Shown piece by piece: positions 1 to 21,200 of a stretch of DNA of 64,000 nt (within the stretch, counting starts at the first letter, position 1; each line of letters starts with the position of its first letter). The stretch is from Nymphaea colorata (lineage: Eukaryota > Streptophyta > Magnoliopsida > Nymphaeales > Nymphaeaceae), in assembly GCF_008831285.2 (NCBI RefSeq), contig NC_045138.2, positions 34,257,934-34,321,933 of the forward strand. Direction: 5' to 3'. The position numbers were made by a program, and so were the translations under genes. The notes beneath the pieces were generated by a model, which did no database searches, was not told the origin of the DNA, and worked only from the letters and a program-made list of their open reading frames with translations.

Positions 1-2
1 AA

Positions 3-3000
3 AAGAACATCATATCCATTTCTAAACTCATTGATGATACAAGCTCTTCTGTTGAATTCACACCTTCTTCTGTCTATGTCAAGGACCTCCAAACGAAGAA
101 AATGTTCGCTAGAGGGGAGCGTCAAGGGAATATGTACGTCCTCAAGGAATGTCTACCCAAGGATTCATCCACTTTTGATATAGGATTGAAGACATTTTCT
201 CTTTCTCATAATGCGTCATCAGTGCCAAGTTCTTGCCATTTTCAATCAAAAGTAAGGGGCCCTAACCAATTTTTGGAGTCTGATTTGTGGCATAGTCGGC
301 TAGGACACTGTGGTCGACATTTCATTGAAAAACTTGTCACAGATAGTCTCATTCCAAGATCAAGTTTACCTCTTACTTCAAGTGTCAAAAAATGTTCAAG
401 TTGTGGACTTTGTAAGAGTCATGTTTTACCTTTCCATAATATAAATCAAAGGGCTTCCAAACCTTTTGAAACTATTTTTTCTGATGTATGGGGGCCAGCC
501 CCTATTGATTCCATGTCTGGGTCAAGATATTATGTCTTATTCATTGACTCTTACTCACGTTTCACCTAGATTTACTTCATGAAACACAAATCAGAAGTAC
601 CTCACATATTTCGAAACTTCTATGCCATGATTCAAACTAAATTTTCATCCAATGTGGTGCATTTTCAATGTGATGGAGGGGGAGAATATTCCTCGCTTGA
701 TTTTATTGAATTTCTACGTGAAAAAGGGATAACTAGACAAATTTCCTGCCCTTACACACCACAACAAAATGGTGTAGTTGAGCGGAAACATCGACATATA
801 GTTGAAAGCGCCATGAGCATGATGCATGATACTAATGTGTCCATTTCCTTGTGGACTGAAGCCTTCCATACTGTTGTATACATAATAAATTGTTTGCCTA
901 TGACACTCTTGATGTCTAAATCACCGTATTTTACACTCTTAGGCAAACAACCTGATTACAAGAACTTGAAGGTTTTTGGTTGTGTATGCTATGTTCACGT
1001 TGATGCTGCCTTGAGGAACAAGTTTCAAGACAAAGCTATTCAATGTAGATTTGTTGGATATGCTGATGAATATAAAGGTTTTCGATGCTATGATCCAACA
1101 ACTAAACGTATCAAAACTTCAAGAAATGTCATTTTTGATTAACATAGTTTTGATAATACAAATGAAATGCCTATGACCATTGAATCTTATGATCCCTGGA
1201 CCAGTACACAGTTATTCAATGCAGATCCTGTTATAGAAAATGATGTGCCTCAAAGTGAAGATTCAGAGAGAGCAATACAACCGTCGGATATGGCTCAAAG
1301 TGAAAATCAAGAAGATCCAACACAGTCATCAAGTCATCACGAAAACAATAATGAAGAACAGAACAACAATGCACATCGGTATTCGGGTCTTATCTACAGT
1401 CGACGACTAAGGGACAGAGATGCTCACAGTGAGGAAGACAACATGCCCCACCTTAGAAGATCCCAACGCATTCGTCATCCCATTCACAGGTGGGTTAGCT
1501 ATGATTCTTTATCACTTGATTTTCAGTTATTCATGGCAAAAGTTGGCAAGGAGGAAGAACCTACTTCATTTGATCAAGCATCAAAATCACATCATTGGAG
1601 AAAGGCTATGAAAGAAGAAATGGATGCCTTGCATGAATGTGGAACATAGGAGATTGTTCCGAGGCCACACGAAAAGAACATAGTGGGCTCCAAATGGGTA
1701 TACAAAATTAAATACAAACCTGATGGCAGCATAGAAAGACACAAAGCAAGGTTAGTAGCAAAAGGGTTTACACAACAATATGGAGAAGATTATGATGAGA
1801 CATTCAGCCCTGTGATCAAAATGGGAACAATTCGCGTGATTATATCATTGGCAGTTGAATATGGATGGAGACTACATCAAATGGACGTGAAGAATGCTTT
1901 TCTTCATGGTGATTTAAGGGAGGAAGTATATATGGAACAACCTCCAGGATACACGAAAGGAGACTCTCATGCATGGGTTTGCAAACTAAGAAAATCTATT
2001 TATGGACTTAAACAGGCCTCACGTTCGTGGTTTGACAGTTTCTCTTGCAAGATTCAAGAATGTGGTTTTCGGAGATGTCCTTTAGATCACTCTCTTTTCA
2101 TTTATCGAAAGGAAAACATATTTACTTTACTTCTTATATATGTTGATGATATTGTTATCACAGGCAATTCAGAAAAACATATAAAAGAATCTAAAGTTTT
2201 GATGATGCAAAACTTCAAAATGAAAGAGCTTGGTGATTTACGATTCTTTCTTGGAGTGGAGATTGATAGGCACAATAATCGCCTCACATTGACACAACAG
2301 AAATACACGTTGGATCTGCTGAAAAAGTCAGGTATGTCTGATTGTAAGCCTGTTGGAACTCCTAGTGTTCTAAATCAAAGACTAAGTGCTCAAGATGGGG
2401 AGTTATATGAAGATCCTACGCAATATCGAAGTATTGTTGGGGCACTTCAATATCTTACATTTACTAGACCAGATATTATATATGTTGTGAATCAAGTATC
2501 TCAATTTATGCATGCACCTAGAGATACTCACATGGATGTTGTCAAAAGAATATTAAGATATCTTAAAGGGACAGCAGGAGATGGCTTAGTTTATGGTAAG
2601 AGTGAAAATATAACTACTGGACATCAACTTATGACATTCACAGATGCAGATTGGGTTGGAGATCCCGATCAAAGAAAGTCCATTTCTGGTTTTTGTATTT
2701 TCATTGGACGTAATCTTGTGTCTTGGAGTTGTCGAAAGCAAAAGGCAGTAGCAAGATCCAGCACTGAAGCTGAATACAGATGCATGGCTGCAGGTACTGC
2801 TGAAGTTACATGGGTTAGACATTTGCTAGAAGACATTGGAGAAAAGATTAAAACATCAATGTTAATGTGCGATAATCAAAGCGCTATTAACATTGCCTTT
2901 AATCCCATACAACATGGTCGAACAAAGCACATTGAGATTGATCAACACTTTGTTAGACAAAAGGTGGAAGACAAGGAGATTCAGCCTATTTATGTTCGTA

Positions 3001-3116
3001 CAGATGAACAAGTTGCAGACTTATTTACAAAAGGATTAACAAAGGAACGATTCTGGTTTCTAAAAGGCAAGTTGTACATGGTGCAAAACCATGCACAACT
3101 TGAGGGAGGGTGTTAA
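3..3116 (+). pseudogene. copia polyprotein fragment with three internal stop codons
   Basis: One reading frame runs from base 3 to the stop at 3114-3116, interrupted only by stop codons at 567-569 (TAG), 1140-1142 (TAA) and 1647-1649 (TAG); I see no frameshift. Visible parts are the GAG-pre-integrase motif LWHSRLGH with a downstream Cys pair (about 288-420), integrase core Asp and Glu residues within DVWGP, FQCDGGGEY and NGVVERKHR (about 484-800), reverse transcriptase starting near WVYKIKYKPDGS with the active site YVDD at about 2140-2151, and RNase H with TDADW and SSTEAEYRCMA (about 2640-2790). The polyprotein stop overlaps the first bases of the LTR. Integrase inserts the element DNA and reverse transcriptase with RNase H copies its RNA. 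The stops should prevent this copy making the full protein. Confidence 0.92.
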
Positions 3117-3473
3117 AATATAAATCCTTCACCAGCACGTTGAAGAGGAGTCTCTTAGGATTCCACCTCCTTGTAGAATGTGTTAAAATATTTAATGTCC
3201 TTGTAACATGTGAAGAGTCTCCTAGGATTCTATGTTGTAGTTAATATCCTTGTTATATGGGAAGTCTCCTAGGATTCTATGTTGTAGTTAATATCCTTGT
3301 AATATGTGAAGACTCTTAGGTTTCTATGATGTAATTAATGTCCTTGGAGCTTGTGAAATCTCCTAGGATTCTACGATTGGAGACTCTTAGAATTCTGGAA
3401 ATGGGATTATAAATAGAGGCCGTGCAAACCATTTTGGCTACGGCTTCTTCTCCTCAGTTTCTTCTTGTTTTCA

Positions 3474-3507
<34 letters not shown>

Positions 3508-3546
3508 ATCTCTATCTTCCTGCGTGAGTGTTGTTTTCTGGTTACA
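3111..3546 (+). repeat. 3' LTR of the copia element, with tandem repeats and TATA box
   Basis: The LTR begins TGTTAAAATA directly after the polypurine tract. The same ten bases recur at 3181. Four tandem units of 47-49 bp start at 3192, 3241, 3288 and 3335, each containing a variant of TCCTAGGATTCTATG. A TATAAATA box lies at 3408-3415, followed by a CT-rich tract (about 3474-3519) in the likely 5' leader. The 3' boundary is uncertain by tens of bases. Confidence 0.75.
3408..3415 (+). promoter_or_regulatory. TATA box of the copia LTR
   Basis: TATAAATA sits downstream of the tandem repeats in the LTR, at the usual place for the U3 promoter. It would drive element transcription on the plus strand. 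The assignment rests on sequence and position only. Confidence 0.55.
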
Positions 3547-3679
3547 GATATTGGTGCTAGATTTCTATCAGTCGGTTCTCATTTGGATGGTGGAAGCTTT
3601 TCCCACTCACCCTGAACCACAATCAAAAAGCTGGGAGATAGATACGCAATTATAGCCTCAAAAAGAAATAGTGAAAATA

Positions 3680-3960
3680 TCATGTCTTAACATAGGCAAA
3701 GTAGGTGCAATATAGACAGGACCATAAGATACATACAGCACTATAAGGATCAAATTGCAGATAGGCACACCAGTGGCATACAGAACATGGTATACTATCG
3801 CATCTAAAATACAAAAAGGAAAATGTCTTAGCATGAGTAAAGCAGGTGCACACTGGACAGTCTAAATTATTAAAACAGTAGATGTTGACGAGTGTGTGGA
3901 TCAAATAGCGAATAAGTTCACTAAGGGCATACAAGACATGGAGCATCGTTATGCTTTAAG
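3680..3960. repeat. imperfect tandem duplication of about 145 bp
   Basis: Two diverged copies begin at about 3680 and 3827. Both contain ATGTCTTA(A/G)CAT, then a GTGCA-containing stretch, then GGATCAAAT, then GGCATACA(G/A). I see no coding exon in 3547-4918. The rest of that stretch is AT-rich and includes a relative of the GTATCG-rich repeat described at 5586-5873. Confidence 0.6.
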
Positions 3961-4074
3961 TTCATACTTCGTTCCTTCAGGAATTCCCCCGATTGTACTA
4001 CCATGAAAGCATACATATTACATAATATTGCTTTGCAACCTTGAAGCATAAGCTATTTAAAGTAAGTATTGTGT

Positions 4075-4720
4075 GTATCATATGACATGAGGTTGTATCA
4101 TGTGACACCTATCATAACGTTTATTACATGTGATACATTACACCCAGGTGCTAGTCAAAGGGGTGTAACAAACCTATATGACACTGTTAGTATGATATGG
4201 GGTTTATGATATAATGTAATACACCATATATCGTACGATATGGAGGCGGCGGCAAAAAGAGGCAGCCAAGTTCCAATTTTTAAGTTTTGATTTTAAAAAC
4301 TTCTCGGATCCAGCTTTTAGACATTCTTAGGAGTTGATTGTGGGGGACATCTTGCCACTTTCAAGGAGAAAACATCCATTTGACGAAAGATTTGCACATG
4401 GTTGAAGAAAAGGGAGTTTCTGATTTCTACCATGGAAGATGTAAAATCATATTTTCATTTATTAATGGTATTGAACAAATAGATTTTGTGATGTATGACT
4501 TTAAACTTATTTTTTCTTGTGTTATAACATTATGTTACTGTAAATTGATAAATGCCCACTGCTATATTTATGTGTGATATGTTTTTTATAGAAAAAAATA
4601 TTTTTCTTGATTTTTCCTAATTGATTTTTTTCATCCTTTGTTAATTAAAAAAATTGTGATTTATTACGATATGTTATGATACATGCTAGCTATTGGCCCA
4701 AACAACATATGATACGTACT
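4075..4720. repeat. diverged copy of a GTATCG/ACGATAC-rich repeat
   Basis: Clusters of GATAT, TATCGTACGATAT and GTATCA words at 4078-4245 and 4665-4715 resemble the denser repeat at 5586-5873, with about 400 bp of other AT-rich sequence between. It looks like an older, interrupted copy of the same family. There is no coding content. Confidence 0.4.
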
Positions 4721-4918
4721 TTGCAAATTACAACAATGAAATTCAAACTATTGACAGAAAGGATGATTTTTGCAACTGAAAAAGCCAATAACAAAACTCA
4801 TGCATTGTATCTTAGGATAATTCAAGCAGAAGCAACATAAAACCAAGGATACAGACAATATATGAATCAAATACTCAAAAAGTTCATCAGTAACAAGAAA
4901 TGAAAGATCAACTTGCAC

Positions 4919-14779
<9,861 letters not shown>

Positions 14780-15479
14780 TCTAAAGAACAACCTGAACGG
14801 TTCCAGTAACAGAAAGGAAAATAAAAATCATTACACAAAAGGATACTTGACAAGCCTGTACATTCGAACAATGAATAGTTATGCATAGAACTTATGCTCA
14901 TCCAACCGTTTATTATAGAAATCCAAATCACAGCGGACTAGCATATTTAAGTCTACCAGACGGATCTTTTTACTTCAGGAAGAGAGCACGGGGATGAAAA
15001 AATTAAAGTAGTGCAATGCTTTCTTTGGCAATCATGCAAGATTGCGTACATTAAAGAGGAAAACTGTGAAGAATGAATAAAGAGTGACAATGGGTCAAAA
15101 ATTGGTTTGTGCTGCAGGTGGGGATTTTGAATTGGCATGGAGAAGGAATAGAAGGCACAAAGGGAAGGATGCTAGTGGGTGTCAACATAGAGAATAGAGA
15201 ACTGCAATCGGCATACGTACAGAAGACGGACAGGGTTGGGGAGAAGAATCCGCCCGAGCGTGTGACAAAAGGACACCAGGTGCTTTGGATTTTGCCCGAA
15301 AGGAAAATCCTACCGCAAGAATCCGACGTCTCTATCTTTTCCTATGTCAATGATAGCAGAGAACGTGGGATGATCATCTTTGTAATTCCGTCTTTAATCG
15401 GCGATAACAACATAACGAAGAAATGTTGGAGGCGAAGTGGTCGATCAAAGCCCTGCCGTTCTTCAGAGAGATGCCATCA

Positions 15480-16060
15480 AATATTAGGATCTTGAGAGAG
15501 AGTCAGCCAGAGGAAGTAGATAAATGTGAGAGAGAGTGAGAGAAAGAGCTAGCAAGAGAGAGATTGGAGTTGTCACCGGCTCTGCGGATGGCCATCGGTG
15601 GCTGCTGAGGCGACGAAAATGATGACGAAGCGACTATAGAAGAGAACGCGAGGCTGAGAAATCGAGACACGATTCCAGCCAAACTCAACAGATAGATGGA
15701 GATACTGCTACTACAATACAAATAAACGACAAGGAATACCTAATTTATCCTTAATTTTGCGATCGATCGTCTCCCAGTACTCGAAGCAGCCACCGGCGAT
15801 CGCGCCCTGAAAATGAAACCTCCGGTTATGAAGGCGTGTTGGCTCGTCCCCTCAAGAATTCGAGACGGGAGAAGAAGCACTGCCTCGCCGGGATGGTTGT
15901 CTCCTCCTATCCGAGCGTCGCCACATCGCTTGAGAAAATGAGATGAGATCGACCCGCGGTTTGTAGGTCTTTTAAACTGTGTGGGGAAAGTTCTTTCGCG
16001 CGCGCGGCGCGCTCACTCGACAGTCAGTTCAAATTTTCGGCTCCGGGTTGGTGGTGATGG
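15480..16060 (-). promoter_or_regulatory. probable 5' UTR and promoter region of the TIO kinase gene
   Basis: A good splice acceptor at about 14793 shows that the coding start is preceded by a 5' UTR intron, so the first non-coding exon lies further right. The 15480-15730 stretch is CT-rich on the minus strand, like many plant leaders, and 15780-16060 is notably more GC-rich than its surroundings, with a CGCGCGCGCGGCGCGC run at about 15997. I cannot place the transcription start or a TATA box with confidence. Confidence 0.4.
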
Positions 16061-16363
16061 GACCCACGACCCAGATTCATTTCCCTCACGCTATTCTGGA
16101 CCCGGGTCCCGGACCCCGTCCGATATCCTACCCAACCCATCCAGACCACATGCTTTAGCCTTCATGCGACCCACAACAAGTACATATGCAAAAGTGTTGG
16201 ACTCTATATATTATGGTTTTGGAACTCATTGCAGCTCTGGATCCAAAATGAATCTCTTGAATCAAGCATGGAACGATCCATGTAACGACGTAAAACAAAG
16301 GCGAGCGTTCATATCCTCCAGCATGATTAGATTCTAAGGCAAGTGTTTAAAGGATAAAATTTA

Positions 16364-16512
16364 GTGTTTGTTTGCTTGTAATTGTTTCATAAATCTATGC
16401 CAAAAATTGAGGCAGATTCATAAAATACTTGTTAAGGTGCTCTATGAATCTGCCACAACCTTTGAACCATGTTAATGGAACAGTTACGTACTGTTTCATT
16501 TACAAACAAACC
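16364..16512. mobile_element. MITE with TTTA flanks
   Basis: The left end GTGTTTGTTTGCTTGTAA and the inverted right end GGTTTGTTTGTAAATGAAAC form imperfect terminal inverted repeats. TTTA flanks both sides (16360-16363 and 16513-16516). The interior has inverted copies of the word GATTCATA, as does the hairpin MITE at 27803-27953. It is 149 bp and non-coding. It fits a Tourist/Harbinger-like or related MITE. Confidence 0.6.
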
Positions 16513-17779
16513 TTTAAAAGTTACTATCTTCCCTTTTTTCTCTTGTCTAGTTTTAATAAACCCCTTGAATTAGTCTGCCCGTCTAAGAAAGAGCATCTTC
16601 TAGCTACTATGTTGCCATGTGACCGCAACACCGTTGGAAAACTCAGATTACGGCTGGATTGAAACTCAGTTAAGAGTTTTTTTTGTATCAATTGTCTCTT
16701 GGTTTTCAGCAGTGCTAATTTGAGCGCTTGAATGGCTTTATCTAACCGTTTAGACCACATTTTAAAAAAGCATAGTATTTTAGTCGCCACCTTATCTTCT
16801 TTTTTCTAACTATAGAGAACAACAACAATCCAAATCCTTGGTTTGATTCATTAAAAACTCGAAATCGTCACTAACAAGCCAATTAAAATGCCATTAATTT
16901 ACAGTGTGTGTACAGGCGATAATTATCTCTCTGCCTCTCCTTATCTTTCAAGGACTTTCATGAAGGTGTCACCAACAATTCCATCTCATCTACTTGGCTA
17001 GGGGTTTTGCTTTGAGGCTTTCAAGATGAAGAAGGTCAAAAAAACAATAAATGACGCTCTCCAAATTGGGGGGGAGGCCACCTACCTCTTCATAAAGAAT
17101 GAAATAATGTAACATATTTATAGATCAACCACAACACTGTTGAAAAAGACCCACCACCTCCACTGAATCCCCTGTACAAGATTACAACCAGAGGGAGTTC
17201 GTGCCATCTGAAGATGAATCTCACTAACAGGAACCTGCAATTTTCCTGTATTACGGAAAACGTTCCAGTGTTACAAATCTGGCCTGACGTTCAGCACCTT
17301 TAACCTATTCATATTAGATGACAAATAGTTGTTCGTGACTGCTTTCAATAACTAAAAGTAGCTAACTTTTTGTTATGTTATACCTGAAAGCTCGATCATA
17401 TGCTCCAGCCAATGACAAAGTCCCCTCCAGGTTTGTTGCAAGAACAACAATGTTCTTCACACCCATGATCTCGTTCGAGATTAGCTAATAATCCAATGGC
17501 TGCTACCATTTTCAGGATTTACCTTCACCCCCAAATTTAACCGATACTTGTTATTGTCAAATAAACTCATCATTTTTCTTCGAGTAAGTTTTCCCACATG
17601 TTTGACAACCATCAGCCACCGCCTGTTTAGGGGATACCGAAAGCACCTCAATGCAACGCTATATTTCTCCAAATGCATGTACGCGATATGATGAAAAAAT
17701 ACATACTTACATAGCTTTTTATATTTTCTTATTGAATTTGCACCTTCTACCATAGGATGAGCATCAGATGGAATTCCTT

Positions 17780-18815
17780 TTTTTTTCTTCCAAAAGACCT
17801 GACTAAAGAAAGCCAGAAGTTAGCTGAAAATGGGGCATCTACAAAAATAGATTATGATGATCCTCACCAACCTCCACTGCCAAGGGAAACCCAGATTTTT
17901 GAAGTCTTGTATCAATAGGAAGTTTCCTAAGAATAGCAACTAAGATGAACCACGAAGCTTGTCGGATCTCTTTTGACATTTACGTATCAACTCCTTCCAG
18001 TTCGCAGCCACGACTTTCTTTCTAACTGTCTCCCAAAGAGAGACCAACTTAAGTAATCTGAGACGGATGTTATAAAGCGCTAAACTACAGATGTGCTCCC
18101 CGTCCCTAGCCTAACCGGCGATTTATTCGCAACTGAAGATCTTCTAATTCTAAAACCTTCCTCAAATCCAGGCATGGTCCTATGTCACCAATGAGGTTTT
18201 TTGAAGATCTCCTCTTTCCCCAAAGAAAGTATCTGCTATGTTTTTTCAGCTTTACTAGTATCTATCAAGGGCATGTTAAAACCATCAGCCAGTGTCGAGG
18301 AAGAGCACTCGGAACAAATTTGACAATACATTATTATCTCAGAACACAAAAGAAATCCCATTTTCCACCGTGATACTCTTCTTTGAAATTTCTGGATGAC
18401 TAAAAACCATTCGCTTGCTCCAATTTCAGAAGGGGGAGGTAACACCAGGTGTTTAACCGGAAAAGAACCTTATTCCATCATTATTGGCATACAACAAAAT
18501 CATCTAGCCATTGATGCAGGGCCTTTAATGTAGATACCATTGGCGGCTCCGTGCTAGTAATCTGTATCTTCCTTAAATTTGATAACGCTCCCAGAAGACT
18601 CTTCAAAAACTTTTGAGGCCTTAGTGTAAAGGATTGCTTCAACAACGTAAACTAGGGAGGTCATACTAGATTCACAGTTATCAACGGGAGGGGTTTCAAT
18701 TATTCTTTTCCATACCTTGATGTTAATGTTTCTCACCATTGTCCCCATCACAATGGAGGAGGAGACAGAGGATCTCCTTGTCCAATTCCTCTAGCTGCAC
18801 TGAGAAAGCCATCCT
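17780..18815 (-). pseudogene. remnant of an L1-type LINE reverse transcriptase
   Basis: On the minus strand, about 18757-18810 encodes RGIGQGDPLSP preceded by a short hydrophobic run, the reverse transcriptase block of plant L1 elements. Further along, 18445-18236 encodes VIQKFQRRVSRWK, matching the conserved block downstream of the catalytic domain. Stops and frame changes separate the pieces and no intact ORF remains. The catalytic YADD-type block is not readable. The flanks 16517-17779 and 18816-19737 hold nothing I can identify. Confidence 0.65.
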
Positions 18816-20331
18816 CTCTTCAATAACTACGCTGACGCATGAGACTGTAGCCGCACATCATATTATTTGATTGATCAGTGTTGGTTTGAACCTCAATTTC
18901 AATATTGCTGCGCAAGAAACAACCATTTTACCTTGTCAAGTTGCACCATTTTACCATGTTAATCTGCACCTTTTTAAAAGGTGCAACTTAACACAAATAG
19001 ATGAAGACGCTGGCTCATGAAGATAATGAATCATTTCATAGCAATTAGGCGGCACTTTTGAGTATTCCAACCCTCTAGACAAAGCAAATTAATTACTAGG
19101 AAACTTTTATTCAATGTTGTTTTTCATTTTTCAAGATCATAATACTATATATAAATTTGTATACACTGTTACATAATGGGTACGTTACATAATGGGTACG
19201 TAATCAGTCAACCTAGAGGTGGATTCTCAATTTGGTAATTAGGACATTCCTTGTTTTATTAACTTTTTCAACTAGTTTTCCCTATGGAAGGAAGTTCTAA
19301 ATAAACGTTAGTAGGCCTTCTCCAATAATAACCCAATGTTTTGGGAAAAGATATTAAGGAATCCTTCATGGCATGGACTACTTTCTTCAGATAATTCCAT
19401 ATCTAACTGTGGCTTTTCTTCTTATACAGGCGAAAGGAGAAAGGCATTCTCTTCAACCTTGCTGTCACCTTCTTCTCGTCGTCTAATCTTATAATTGTCT
19501 CAAACAATTTCCTCATCCTTCAATGCTTGCTTCAAGTCTTCCTTAATTTTTGTTTATTATAAGATCAAATCATTTGGTGTTGGATGATAATCGCTTCAGA
19601 GTTCCACCACCTTTTGTTGTTTGTCTTTGATTCGTTCCTACACATCCCCGCCAACTATCTTATTCTGCTCTGCTTCACCCGACCATTTGCCTCACATCAC
19701 CCCACTCACTACGTTCCCCAAAGGGAAAAATCTCCAAGGGCCTGTTTGTACACAGAACGTGGTAAATTTACCATGGTAAATTTTTTTGAAAAAATATACA
19801 TGATGAAATTTCTCCACCTTCCAATCTGAGGCCTTCTTTGATGAACAGGAAGAATTTAACATGGTAAATTTAACCATGTTTGATGCACATATTAGTTTTT
19901 TGCAAGGTAAAATTAACCATGTTTGATGCACAAAGTAAAAAAATTGAGAGACTTTTTTCAAAACTGTTAGTAATTGTTGTTGTTTTTTTTCTTAATGTTG
20001 ATGTCTACACCTACGTATTAAGCAAAAAATAACACAATTAAAACGATGACATCAAACAGTGCAATATAGTTCACAAAATAAAATTTATAACCATAACAAA
20101 GTTAGCTAACTCATACAGGTTTTACTATGTAATGAGTACATGTCCACAAAAGTTTAATGAGTACATATCCACAAAAGGGTGTATTCTCTACCATCCATAA
20201 AAAAATAAGTTTAATGAGTACATATCCAACAAAGAAAACATGTAATCCAACATTTGTGGCTGCACTTCCGTTCAACAAACTTTGTGTCTTCTATATCTTG
20301 CTTTACGATGACATTTTCAATGACTAGAGGC

Positions 20332-20523
20332 CTACGTACTTGCACTACCATACTTGTTGTGGAGATACTCATTCATGTAATACTCAGCTGCTTCGATTGA
20401 ATCAAACGATCTGAAAAGGGCGCCCTTGTATCGATATACTAAAGGTTGGCACCGCTCCCAACTGTCATATATGTCTCGCGACCGACCTTCGAAAATGACA
20501 TAGTACTTTTGTTGAGGCATCAT
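20332..20523 (-). CDS. small ORF with RNase H1 N-terminal / viroplasmin-like domain
   Basis: The 63-residue product contains KYYVIFEGR and YDSWERCQPLVYRYKGALF followed by a conserved Phe and EAAEYYM. This is the pattern of the small domain shared by the N terminus of eukaryotic RNase H1, where it binds RNA-DNA hybrids, and the caulimovirus VI (viroplasmin) Pfam family. No RNase H catalytic domain follows. An ATG pair at 20523-20518 directly precedes the domain, and a plausible acceptor (TTTTGAATAG) sits just upstream, so it may be an exon of a longer element gene. It lies between the Harbinger inverted repeats, downstream of the transposase fragment. Whether it is expressed is unknown. Confidence 0.6.
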   Translation of the reverse strand: MMPQQKYYVIFEGRSRDIYDSWERCQPLVYRYKGALFRSFDSIEAAEYYMNEYLHNKYGSAST

Positions 20524-20704
20524 CTTTGTTGTCCTATTCAAAACAAAAGAAATGTCAAACAATTAAATGAAACAATAGTCAAAATTCATAAATAAACTTA
20601 CTATTCAATTGAAAATATGTAAACATTTGAGATGTTATTGTTGCTCTCAAAGACTTGTTGCTTCCTCGTTGATGTGTTTAGCTTGCGAATTCCTATTCGC
20701 TTAA

Positions 20705-21011
20705 AACAAAGTTATCATTCAAAGGTGCATCTTCATCAACAAATTGTTCGGCATTTAGATTTTGTTCAATTATAAAGTTGTGCAATACACATGTAGCAAG
20801 AACAATTTAAACTTGTTTTTTGAATGAAATACTGCACTTGTATATTCAATATTGGAAAACGACATTTCAACATGCCGAAAGTTCTTTCTACTGTACTTCG
20901 AAGTAGTGAATGCCTATGGTTGAATAATTCTTTTTTAGTTCTAGGTGAGCGTGCTCCCCGAGTGTTAAACTCAGAAATATGATAACGATGCCTTCGATAA
21001 GGTGTGAGCAA
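20705..21011 (-). pseudogene. PIF/Harbinger transposase (DDE_4), C-terminal fragment, frameshifted
   Basis: The fragment encodes LTPYRRHRYHISEF, KELFNHRHSLLRSTVERTF and GMLKCRFPIL, the conserved C-terminal blocks of plant Harbinger transposases (PYRG..YH, ELFN.RHS.LRN.IER.FG.LK.RFPIL). The next family block, CVLHNFI, is present about 40 residues on but in another frame, so there is a frameshift near 20800-20860. Everything before the PYR block is missing, including the DDE catalytic residues. This copy cannot make an active transposase. Confidence 0.85.
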
Positions 21012-21041
21012 ACCTATGCAACGAGAGAGGAGGAGGAGACC

Positions 21042-21200
21042 GTCGAGTGCGAGGGAGGAGGAGAAGCAGACTTATGGAGTGCAGCGAGTGAGGAGCCCTT
21101 TCGTCGAGTGCGAGGAAGGAGGAGACGCAGACCTGTGGAGTGCAGCGAGAGAGGAGCCTTTCCGTCGACTAAGAGGTTGGAGGAGATACAGCAAGGTGTA
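21042..21200. repeat. 61-bp tandem repeat in the Harbinger subterminal region
   Basis: Two units of exactly 61 bp start at 21042 and 21103, both beginning GTCGAGTGCGAGG and both containing GGAGTGCAGCGAG. A third, diverged partial unit starts at 21164. The tract is purine-rich and GC-rich against an AT-rich background. Confidence 0.85.

Larger units (their letters stand above)
1..3546 (+). mobile_element. Ty1/copia LTR retrotransposon, 3' part (pol and 3' LTR), decayed
   Basis: The frame shows the domain order GAG-pre-integrase, integrase, reverse transcriptase, RNase H, which defines Ty1/copia. It is followed by a purine-rich tract at 3101-3110 (tgagggaggg) and the 3' LTR beginning TGTTAAAATA at 3111. 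The window starts inside the element, so gag, protease, the primer site and the 5' LTR lie outside. The LTR end is my estimate, placed at a TTACA at 3546. The target duplication cannot be tested because the left end is missing. The element is in the opposite orientation to the kinase gene at 4919-14779, whose missing 3' exons should lie to its left if the gene is intact. Confidence 0.93.

Noticed and set aside
3680-3946. 88-codon Cys/Tyr-rich minus-strand frame
   Set aside because: It lies over a diverged tandem duplication and matches no family.
4740-4775. Strong acceptor-like site after TIO exon 13
   Set aside because: The frame that follows reaches a stop within about ten codons and does not resemble the family, so I did not add an exon.
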